From Chlamydiota bacterium (GTDB lineage: Bacteria; Chlamydiota; Chlamydiia; Chlamydiales; Waddliaceae), in the NCBI GenBank assembly GCA_011065005.1, contig JAAKFP010000094.1:1-8106 (forward strand): 8,106 nt of DNA, written 5' to 3'. Numbering within the stretch: position 1 is the stretch's first letter; each line of letters starts with the position of its first letter. The notes beneath the pieces are model-generated. The model was not told the origin of the DNA. It was given only the letters and a program-made list of their open reading frames with translations, and searched no databases. Positions 1 through 5,569 of the stretch are shown piece by piece. The translations under genes and the position numbers were made by a program.

Positions 1-123
1 GATATCCTCTTCCTTTTCTAAACTTTGAGAATAAAGAAGGGTTAAGCTAGGGATCAAATTATTAACCGCAGATGCACACAGATAAACACAGATTCAGAAC
101 TCCTGACCTCGAGGATTTTTGAT

Positions 124-285
124 CCTAGAAAACGCAGTTGAAAATGATCTATAAGTGCAAGATTTTGGTTCATAACTGCTTACAATGGAGGGTCACATTC
201 CCATACGGTGAAGGGGCTCTCCATTGTAAGCGGTTATGGGCCAAGAGATTGTGCTTAGAGATCGTTTTCAACTGCGTTTTTTAGG
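124..285 (+). repeat. Long imperfect hairpin element, copy 1
   Basis: Arms 124-190 and 219-285 pair over 67 positions. There are 56 Watson-Crick pairs, 8 G-U wobbles (128/281, 145/264, 156/253, 157/252, 164/245, 169/240, 170/239, 177/232) and 3 purine-purine mismatches (151/258, 161/248, 162/247). The stem extends inward by 191/218 and 192/217, leaving a loop in which tcac (193-196) can pair with gtga (208-211). The ends read CCTA...TAGG. A second copy in the same orientation starts at 7984. The plus-strand wobble bias suggests a structured RNA, or a MITE-like element whose transcript folds. The plus strand is chosen because the wobbles would be A-C mismatches in the other sense. Confidence 0.85.
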
Positions 286-401
286 TTGATGAGACCATTT
301 TTCCAAAAACCAAAATCTTTGGTATCTTCTCTTGTGAGTGTATTCTTGAGACCATCTGGGAAAAGATCGGCCTTTTTGGGATCACCCAAAATCCTTACTA
401 T
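255..401 (-). pseudogene. Possible 48-codon small gene with ATA in place of a start codon
   Basis: On the minus strand AGGAGG (415-410) sits 8 nt before an ATA codon (401-399), which opens a 48-codon frame ending in TAA at 257-255. The product would be hydrophilic and contains GDPKKADLFPDGLKN and REDTKDFGFWKNG. Its last ten or so residues (LKNAVENDL) are encoded by the right arm of the hairpin element. It lies about 130 bp downstream of, and in the same direction as, the ATPase gene. The good ribosome site and spacing suggest a gene whose ATG mutated to ATA. The frame is short enough to be open by chance, and I recognise no family. Confidence 0.22.
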
Positions 402-529
402 TGAATTTCCCTCCTATGAGGTCAGGAGTTCTGAAGTTGTCTGCGAATTTGCGCCTCGCATCTGAAGCGCTGAGTCACCAGAAACGCACAACTTATTTCT
501 GCACGAGCCCTTATGGGTAAAAGGCAGTA

Positions 530-1861
530 CTAGCCTTCGTGTATATTTTTGATCAAACGAGGAAGTTCGCTAACCATATACAAAGGCAAAAAAAGCACAC
601 CATCTTTATAACTCAAAGGTGCCTGAGAGATACACACGCCCACGCGAGTTCTTTTTTCTCTCATAAAAAGTTGCAAAGACAGCAAACGCTTGGCAGCTCC
701 TGCTTTGACCTCTATTGGGATTACATCACCACCGACATTGATCACATAATCAACTTCAGCACTGCTTCCTTTCTTTTCTCGTATCCAGAAATATATCCTT
801 CGAGGTTCATATCGGTCGAGATAAGCGAGAAGTTCTTGCCCAACAAATTGCTCTGCAATAGCTCCTCGGTTAATCAACATGAGATTTTCCTGCATGATTA
901 ACTGTAAATCTAGATGGCATGCGCGAAGAACGAGGCCTACATCAAGAAAAAGTAATTTGAATTTCTTCCTGTTTACTTTTGACATCAAAGGGATGCCCGA
1001 TGCCGCGGTGGCATGTACAGGACATATAAGACCCGCATCCGAAAGTTGTTCTAACGCAATCCGAAGTGTTCTTGGATCCACACTCGGATCAACCTTTGTA
1101 TATTTAAACCACTGCGCAATTAATCCTGGAGTTTTCTCAAAAAGAAGCTGCAAGTATTTGTATTGGGTATGGGTTGTATATTTTGCAAAATCATCGCGGT
1201 AGGTATTTAGGAGAGAAGCCTGGATTTGTTGGCAATCATGATAACTCTTTGTCTGCAAAAAATGTGCGATAACTTCCGGCATTCCTCCCAAAGCGATGAA
1301 CTCTCGTGTCAATTGTAGTGCCCGTCTATGAAGAACGTCATCGGGAGGTGATGACAGCTCGACATTTTGAAGACGCTCTCGCAAGATATCATTCTCCGTA
1401 GAGGTTAAATATTCAGAAAAACTCAAAGGTTTCAAAAAGAGATACTGCACTCTCCCAACAGGCATACGAAAGTCTGTTTCCTTGAGAGCAAACTCCAGCA
1501 AAGATCCTGCACCAATGACATGAAGATTGGACATTTCTTCCTTAAAGTATCTAAGCGCCATGATTGCTTTCGGGCATGCTTGAATTTCATCGAAAAAAAG
1601 AAGCGTCTCCCCTGGAATAATCCGCGATCGAACAGACAGCTCTAAAGCTGCTATGATCTGCTCGGGAATCAACGTATCGAAACATCGGGAAATTTCCGGT
1701 TGTTTCTCAAAGTCAATCTTCACAAAAGAAGAAAAATGCTCTCTTCCAAACTTTTCCACAACGTAGGTCTTACCTACCTGCCGAGCTCCCCTCAAAAGCA
1801 AAGGCTTTCGGCCTTTCTTTGCTTTCCAGGTAATTAAATCTTGTTCTATATCTCGTTTCAC
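530..1861 (-). CDS. AAA_14 / DUF4143 family ATPase
   Basis: A 443-residue ATPase of the widespread AAA_14 (N-terminal) plus DUF4143 (C-terminal) architecture. Its cellular role is generally unknown. Visible motifs are Walker A GARQVGKT (residues 25-32), Walker B LLFFDEIQ (87-94), a GAGSLLEF sensor-like stretch (117-124), and PVGRVQYLFLKPLSFSEYL (134-152), which is characteristic of the family. The C-terminal part carries AEVDY (368-372) followed by IPIEVK (381-386), a spacing like that of a PD-(D/E)xK nuclease core. Length and motifs are complete, so it looks intact. The start is GTG (1861-1859), preceded by an AAAGAGAG stretch about 7 nt upstream. It is divergent from the glycosyltransferase operon and probably unrelated to it. 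Such genes are often found singly in accessory regions; direct nuclease activity is unproven for the family. Confidence 0.9.
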   Translation of the reverse strand: MKRDIEQDLITWKAKKGRKPLLLRGARQVGKTYVVEKFGREHFSSFVKIDFEKQPEISRCFDTLIPEQIIAALELSVRSRIIPGETLLFFDEIQACPKAIMALRYFKEEMSNLHVIGAGSLLEFALKETDFRMPVGRVQYLFLKPLSFSEYLTSTENDILRERLQNVELSSPPDDVLHRRALQLTREFIALGGMPEVIAHFLQTKSYHDCQQIQASLLNTYRDDFAKYTTHTQYKYLQLLFEKTPGLIAQWFKYTKVDPSVDPRTLRIALEQLSDAGLICPVHATAASGIPLMSKVNRKKFKLLFLDVGLVLRACHLDLQLIMQENLMLINRGAIAEQFVGQELLAYLDRYEPRRIYFWIREKKGSSAEVDYVINVGGDVIPIEVKAGAAKRLLSLQLFMREKRTRVGVCISQAPLSYKDGVLFLPLYMVSELPRLIKNIHEG

Positions 1862-1903
1862 TGGCGACTCTCTTTTTCATTTTGATGTGTTTTTTTCGAT
1901 TTT

Positions 1904-2002
1904 CCCATTTTTAAGGGGTTATTTCAAGGAAAATCTCCCATTTTTAAGGGGTTACTTTCGGGGAAGCTTCCGCTTTTTAAGGGGCTATTTTCAGGTTTTT
2001 CT
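1904..2002. repeat. Three 33-bp tandem repeats between divergent genes
   Basis: Units begin at 1904, 1937 and 1970, exactly 33 bp apart. The first 18 bases of units 1 and 2 are identical (cccatttttaaggggtta); unit 3 reads ccgctttttaaggggcta. The remaining 15 bases of each unit are variable but mostly keep a t-rich start and a 'gg' near the middle. The array lies between the minus-strand ATPase and the plus-strand operon. A possible -35 for the ATPase (TTGAAA, 1927-1922 on the minus strand) falls inside unit 1. About three helical turns per unit suggests a repeated protein-binding site, but a simple expansion is possible. Confidence 0.8.
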
Positions 2003-2097
2003 CTTATCTCAAAGGAAATACGATCCTTCGATCCCTCTCCTACTCCCCATATAACCGTTCACTCCGCTATGAATGCGAATAACTCCCTGCATTTTCA

Positions 2098-2128
2098 TTT
2101 ACATATGAATTCAAAAAAAAAGTACAAT
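2098..2128 (+). promoter_or_regulatory. Candidate sigma70-type promoter for the operon
   Basis: TTTACA (2098-2103) resembles a -35 and TACAAT (2123-2128) a -10, each matching 5 of 6 consensus bases, with a rather long 19-bp spacer. Transcription would start near 2135, about 30 bp before the preferred ATG at 2165. If used, it puts the upstream in-frame ATGs (2069 and 2105) outside the message. Confidence 0.35.
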
Positions 2129-2152
2129 AAGGTTGAATTCCAACATGCGCTC

Positions 2153-2159
2153 AGAAGGA
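2153..2159 (+). promoter_or_regulatory. Ribosome binding site that decides the 2165 start
   Basis: AGAAGGA ends 5 nt before ATG 2165. That ATG opens directly on MKAVILA, the usual N-terminus of sugar nucleotidyltransferases. The upstream in-frame ATG at 2069 has no comparable site and would add 32 low-complexity residues unlike the family. Confidence 0.7.
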
Positions 2160-2164
2160 AAAAA

Positions 2165-3607
2165 ATGAAGGCTGTGATTTTGGCTATGGGGCACTGTCCC
2201 GGCATGGACCCTCTTATCAGCTACCGTCCGACTCCCCTTTTGAATGTGGCGGACAAGCCCATCATTTTTTATATCATAGAGTTTCTCGTTCAGAAAGGGA
2301 TCCGCAACATAGATCTTGTCATTAGTCATCTGCCGGAACAGATCGAAGAAAAGCTTGATGACGGAAAGCGTTGGGGTGCCGAGATCTGTTATCATCTTGC
2401 AAAAGATCCTAACTATCCCTTTTCCGTTCTTGCGCCATTGGCAAGGGGGTGGAAAGAACAGAAAATCCTCCTAGGCCAGGGGGACAGTATCCCTGCCCTA
2501 GAACACTTCGGTTTACAGCAGGCGAATGTGCCTTTATTGTTGAACTACTCTGAAGAGGAGTGGTCTGGATGGGGAGTGTTCGCGGCGAATACCCTGTCAG
2601 ATCTGTCTCCTCACACCACCCTAGACGAGATCCCTTCTTTGTTGCGGCCACAAAAGGTTGAAATTGTGAAACCGTTCCTTTCTGTAAGAGGCTGCAAAAC
2701 GTTGAAAGAGACAAACCAAAGATTCATGGCTGCAGATCCTCCGAGAGCGTATTTACCCACCACTGCGAGAAAAGTGGAGCCTGGCGTTTGGATATCAAGA
2801 GCTGTATCTATGGAACCGGGAGTAGAAATTGTTCCACCGGTTTTTATCGGGGAGAATACCCATATTAAGTCAGGTGCACACCTCGGTCCAGGGACGATCA
2901 TCGAAAATAACTGCATCATCGACAGCAACTCTACCATCGAAAATTCTATTGTTTGTCAGCGGAGTTACGTGGGAGAAAATTTGGAGATCAAAGATTGTAT
3001 CGTGGACCGCAATTGCTTGATTAATTTAGCATTAAACACTCAGCTTAAAATTATGGATGAGTTTATTCTAAGCGATTCCGTTCCTCCAGCCTTACACTAC
3101 CAGCTTCGGGGTCTACTAGAAAGATTTTGCGCTTTGTTACTATTTATCCCCCTTTCCCCCTTTTTTCTGGTGATGGTTTTTCTATGCTCATTGAAAAGGG
3201 AGAAGAAACTCTCCCTTCCCGCAACGAATCCTACTGAGGAATGGCGAGCATTTGACTTGCTCACTTTTGCTCCAAGAAAGGGGAAGGATTTCAGTCCATT
3301 TACCAAATTCTTCCGATGCCTGCCCATGCTTATCAGCATTTTCAAGGGGGATGTGCATTTTGTAGGAGTTCACCCGCGATCGATGGAGGAGGTCAACCGG
3401 CTTCCAAAGGAGTGGCGCGAGCTGTATTTGAAAGCAAAAGTGGGAATCATTACACTTTGTGATAGCGACCATGGTCCTTCCCCTACTGTAGATGACACAT
3501 ATGCTGCAGAAGCCTTTTATGCTTCGCAGAAGGGGTGGGTGTTTGATATGAAACTTATCTTTCGGTGGTTGTGGAGAAAAATCAAAAGGAATGCATATGC
3601 AGACTAG
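2165..3607 (+). CDS. Degenerate nucleotidyltransferase / beta-helix / sugar-transferase fusion
   Basis: A 480-residue three-part protein. Residues 1 to about 190 follow the sugar-nucleotidyltransferase fold (MKAVILA, RPTPLLNVADKPI, QGDS). However, the phosphate-binding signature GxGTRL is replaced by HCPGM, and the lysine expected in PKPLL is a threonine. About 205-303 are hexapeptide left-handed beta-helix repeats (IGENTHI, SGAHLGPGTII). A membrane segment at about 321-342 leads into a region like the bacterial sugar transferase (PglC/WcaJ) domain: LPMLISIFKGDVHFVGVHPR (386-405), then KVGI and WVFDMKLIFRWLWR. The usual catalytic Asp-Glu just before the LPxL motif reads Arg-Cys here (384-385). 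Both enzyme-like parts are therefore probably inactive. The stop overlaps the next gene, which implies coupled translation. The likely location is the inner membrane, with a structural or regulatory role in surface polysaccharide synthesis (inference). Confidence 0.8.
   Translation: MKAVILAMGHCPGMDPLISYRPTPLLNVADKPIIFYIIEFLVQKGIRNIDLVISHLPEQIEEKLDDGKRWGAEICYHLAKDPNYPFSVLAPLARGWKEQKILLGQGDSIPALEHFGLQQANVPLLLNYSEEEWSGWGVFAANTLSDLSPHTTLDEIPSLLRPQKVEIVKPFLSVRGCKTLKETNQRFMAADPPRAYLPTTARKVEPGVWISRAVSMEPGVEIVPPVFIGENTHIKSGAHLGPGTIIENNCIIDSNSTIENSIVCQRSYVGENLEIKDCIVDRNCLINLALNTQLKIMDEFILSDSVPPALHYQLRGLLERFCALLLFIPLSPFFLVMVFLCSLKREKKLSLPATNPTEEWRAFDLLTFAPRKGKDFSPFTKFFRCLPMLISIFKGDVHFVGVHPRSMEEVNRLPKEWRELYLKAKVGIITLCDSDHGPSPTVDDTYAAEAFYASQKGWVFDMKLIFRWLWRKIKRNAYAD
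3587..3590 (+). promoter_or_regulatory. Ribosome binding site favouring the 3597 start
   Basis: AGGA (3587-3590), preceded by AAA, abuts the first ATG (3591) with no spacing but lies 6 nt before the second in-frame ATG (3597). The second ATG is therefore the better start. It trims two residues, and the overlap with the upstream stop codon is 11 bp instead of 17. Confidence 0.6.
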
Positions 3608-5120
3608 AACATTTTCTCTGATGGGTATTCCCGTGGAATATCTTAATTCTGCTGAGGTTGTCGAAAGGGTTCTAGCTCTCATCGACACGTATCGTAATGA
3701 GCAGAGAGATGTTGGAGCAACCCGAAATATCCCTTCAAACTACATTAGCACAATGAATGTCGATTTTCTTGCAAATATCCATGGATGGAGATGGCTTGGG
3801 ATACGACATCCAGAGCTTTTGAATATTTTGCGAAGATCCACAATTGTTACTCCTGACGGGATGCCTATCGTTTGGTTAAGTAAATGGTTGGGAAACTCCC
3901 TCAAGGAGAGAGTTACAGGTGCTGACCTTGTGCCTCTTCTTACTGAGATGTTAGGCGAGAAAGAAAAGTCCATTTTTTTACTTGGAGGAGAGGAAAAGAA
4001 TGCCAGATTAGCTGCCGAACACTTGAAAAAGGTGGATCCAGGGTTAAAAATCGCTGGAATTTCCTGTCCAACGGTGTATGTCGAGGGGGAGAGACTCGTT
4101 GAGGCGCAACAGCGAGATGCCCTCCTTATAGAAGAGATCAATGAAGCCGCTCCAGATGTTTTATTCGTCGGTCTTGGCCATCCAAAGCAGGAAATTTGGT
4201 TCGAACGGGTTCGAGGGAAATTGCAAGTGCCCGTTGCGATAGGAATTGGCGGTACTTTGAACTTCATCACGGGAACGATTAAACGAGCACCTAGATGGAT
4301 GCAGTCAATGGGCTTCGAGTGGTTGTATCGTTTGTATCAGGAACCCAAACGCCTTATATTTCGGTACCTGTTCGATATGTTCGATTTCCTTTATCTTTCG
4401 ATTCCTCTTGTGGTGGTTCACCGTTTGAATCAATTCATCACAAAGCTATTCAAAGGAAAAAATGCATATACCGTGCAGAGTAGTCTACTATTCCTTTCTC
4501 AGCATAAAAGTATCGCCGTTGTGAGAATTCCTGAAATTCTATGTTCTGAAAATGCACAAACAGTAAATCAGCATATTGATGAGGCTTTTGCGCAGGATTT
4601 AGTGGTTCTTGACTTAAGGAATACGCTCCATATCGACCTTGAGGGGCTGGGACTCTTAGTCAACACATGGAGACGGGCCCAGAGGGAAAACCAAGAGGTT
4701 TTGGGGTTAGATGTTAAGTGGAACCTTCGCCTCCTCCTGAGGATGCATAAAGTTTGGAACCTCTTAAGATATGATATTTGCTCTTCACCTCTTCAGATTC
4801 TAAGTAGTAAACATCCAGGGGTTTACGAAGCAATCACTCAGAAAGATGACACCCTGACATTGCGTTTTTTTGGAAAGATTGATAGAACCCAAAATTTCGA
4901 AATCTATCTTGAAAAAATTGTTCAAATGCTCCATCAAAAAGATTGTGTTCTAGATTTTACTTACTGCACCTTTATTGATAATGCGGGTTTTACTCTTCTG
5001 TTGCAGTTGAAAGAATTCGTGGAGAGTAACGGTAAAATGCTTAAAGTCAGAGGGCTAACAAGAGCCGTTGCTTCCCAATTTAGGCTGGCTGGAATTTACA
5101 ACTCATTCACAAGGGTTTAA
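3597..5120 (+). CDS. WecG/TagA/CpsF glycosyltransferase with two C-terminal STAS-like domains
   Basis: 507 residues from the preferred start (numbering here counts from ATG 3591). About 10-260 form a WecG/TagA/CpsF (GT26) domain: STMNVDF (53-59), TPDGMP (87-92) with the Asp that is catalytic in this family, KERVTGADL (105-113), IFLLGG (128-133), GLGHPKQEIWF (194-204) and GIGGTLNF (218-225). PRWMQSMGFEWLYRLYQEPK (234-253) is the family's membrane-associating tail. Such enzymes transfer a ManNAc-type sugar to an undecaprenyl-linked acceptor. About 255-285 is hydrophobic. Two STAS-like units follow, near 300-400 (VVLDLRNTLHIDLEGLGLL) and 420-509 (VLDFTYCTFIDNAGFTLLL). Neither has the DSSG serine that is phosphorylated in SpoIIAA-type STAS, so control by that route is unlikely. 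The typical family length is about 240-260 residues, so the fusion doubles it. Confidence 0.9.
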   Translation: MQTRTFSLMGIPVEYLNSAEVVERVLALIDTYRNEQRDVGATRNIPSNYISTMNVDFLANIHGWRWLGIRHPELLNILRRSTIVTPDGMPIVWLSKWLGNSLKERVTGADLVPLLTEMLGEKEKSIFLLGGEEKNARLAAEHLKKVDPGLKIAGISCPTVYVEGERLVEAQQRDALLIEEINEAAPDVLFVGLGHPKQEIWFERVRGKLQVPVAIGIGGTLNFITGTIKRAPRWMQSMGFEWLYRLYQEPKRLIFRYLFDMFDFLYLSIPLVVVHRLNQFITKLFKGKNAYTVQSSLLFLSQHKSIAVVRIPEILCSENAQTVNQHIDEAFAQDLVVLDLRNTLHIDLEGLGLLVNTWRRAQRENQEVLGLDVKWNLRLLLRMHKVWNLLRYDICSSPLQILSSKHPGVYEAITQKDDTLTLRFFGKIDRTQNFEIYLEKIVQMLHQKDCVLDFTYCTFIDNAGFTLLLQLKEFVESNGKMLKVRGLTRAVASQFRLAGIYNSFTRV

Positions 5121-5122
5121 GA

Positions 5123-5446
5123 ATGAAATTTACAACAAGGAAATATTCCTTCATTTACAAGTTGTTGGCTATCATGGGTGTCTTATGTTTTGCCATATCA
5201 GGGCTAGTTTCTCAAGAGCCAGATGAAGAGTACCTTGATGATGAAAAGTTGATTTCGGATCGTGATCGGGGCCGGCCAAATCTTTACGACAGAACAATGC
5301 AAGGGCGTCGAAGTCGGTATAGACGTCAACGCCAGAAATACTATCAACATTATTATTACCCTTGCCCCCCCTATTGCCCTGAGGGAGAGAAGCAAGATCC
5401 CAGAATAGAACAGGACGAAACAGAATACCAAGAAAGAACAGGATAG
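5123..5446 (+). CDS. Small secreted basic protein, unknown family
   Basis: 107 residues, no family recognised. A basic N-terminus (MKFTTRKYSFIYK) and hydrophobic stretch (14-29) form a signal peptide; AIS (24-26) or LVS (28-30) are possible cleavage sites. Cys22 does not sit in a good lipobox. The mature part has three blocks. The first, about 31-48, is acidic (EPDEEYLDDE). Next comes a strongly basic stretch, about 47-72, with GRRSRYRRQRQK, and then an aromatic/proline block with two cysteines (YYQHYYYPCPPYCPEGE, 73-89). The C-terminal tail is charged. It starts 2 bp after the glycosyltransferase stop with AAGGG about 7 nt before ATG, so it belongs to the operon. An exported protein that binds an acidic polymer or the envelope would fit its basic block, but that is speculation. 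Confidence 0.75.
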   Translation: MKFTTRKYSFIYKLLAIMGVLCFAISGLVSQEPDEEYLDDEKLISDRDRGRPNLYDRTMQGRRSRYRRQRQKYYQHYYYPCPPYCPEGEKQDPRIEQDETEYQERTG

Positions 5447-5455
5447 AAAGGATAA

Positions 5456-5569
5456 ACAGATTATAACAGGTCACACCCACAAAAAGAGACAGATAAGGGC
5501 GCTTTGGTTTCTGTAAGAAGATTTTTAGAAAATACAGGAGTAAAACCATCAGGAGTAAAACCATGTTGA
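5456..5569 (+). pseudogene. Possible truncated remnant of a hicA toxin gene
   Basis: A stop-free frame from 5456 to TGA at 5567-5569, with no ATG, translates to a stretch with SHPQKETDKGALVSVRRFLE and then NTGV. This loosely resembles the C-terminus of HicA toxins (a His-Pro, then K-x-x-L, then a short helix ending in G-[ILV]), though the helix is about two residues too long. The frame overlaps the antitoxin start by 7 bp, as expected for hicA upstream of hicB. The N-terminal half with the catalytic histidine region is absent; stops at 5444-5446 and 5453-5455 close the frame upstream. Chance cannot be excluded. Confidence 0.25.
5535..5564 (+). repeat. Exact 15-bp tandem duplication spanning the hicB ribosome site
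   Basis: CAGGAGTAAAACCAT occurs at 5535-5549 and again at 5550-5564. The second copy supplies AGGAG (5551-5555), 7 nt before ATG 5563, and the first two bases of that ATG. In the first copy the equivalent triplet is ATC, so it gives a spare ribosome site without a start. Confidence 0.9.

Larger units (their letters stand above)
93..435. repeat. Segment bounded by 18-bp perfect inverted repeats
   Basis: Positions 93-110 (ttcagaactcctgacctc) are the exact reverse complement of 418-435 (gaggtcaggagttctgaa). The match decays beyond these limits, although both flanks keep a 'cagatgc'-like motif (70-76 and, inverted, 454-460), so the outer ends may be opposed copies of the same degenerate repeat. 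The bracketed 343 bp could be a small non-autonomous element with terminal inverted repeats. I see no convincing target-site duplication outside the arms. The long hairpin (124-285) lies inside but is not concentric with these arms, which suggests nesting. Confidence 0.55.
1..529. other. Intergenic region rich in inverted repeats, no secure gene
   Basis: No reading frame here has both a credible start and a recognisable product. Positions 1-60 hold nothing I can name. Position 65 begins a 'gatgcacacagataaacacagatt'-type sequence, a style of dispersed intergenic repeat I associate with many environmental bacterial genomes (general impression, not a search). From 93 to 435 the region is organised as an outer inverted repeat around a long hairpin, listed separately. 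Positions 436-529 lead to the 3' end of the minus-strand ATPase gene and show no clear intrinsic terminator. Confidence 0.7.

Noticed and set aside
290..355. Direct repeat tgagaccat at 290-298 and 347-355
   Set aside because: Nine bases in an AT-rich intergenic stretch, with no shared flanks; likely chance.
374..391. Short hairpin ttttggg-atca-cccaaaa as a terminator
   Set aside because: It has a 7-bp stem without a following T-run on either strand, so there is no good case for an intrinsic terminator.
539..1202. Plus-strand open frames across the ATPase region
   Set aside because: They lie opposite a minus-strand gene with clear Walker motifs and give compositions with no recognisable domains; they are shadows.
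1904..2002. Reading the 33-bp repeats as a CRISPR array
   Set aside because: The 18-bp cores are too short for typical CRISPR repeats, only three occur, the 15-base stretches between them are partly similar instead of unique spacers, and no cas gene is present.
3740..4270. 176-codon minus-strand open frame opposite the glycosyltransferase
   Set aside because: The plus strand has unmistakable WecG/TagA motifs across the whole stretch, and the antisense product shows no family features.
5123..5446. Lipoprotein assignment for the small secreted protein through Cys22
   Set aside because: The residues before Cys22 (MGVL) do not form a lipobox, and the cysteine lies in the middle of the hydrophobic segment.
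5462..5467. TATAAC as a -10 box for the antitoxin gene
   Set aside because: No acceptable -35 lies 15-19 bp upstream.
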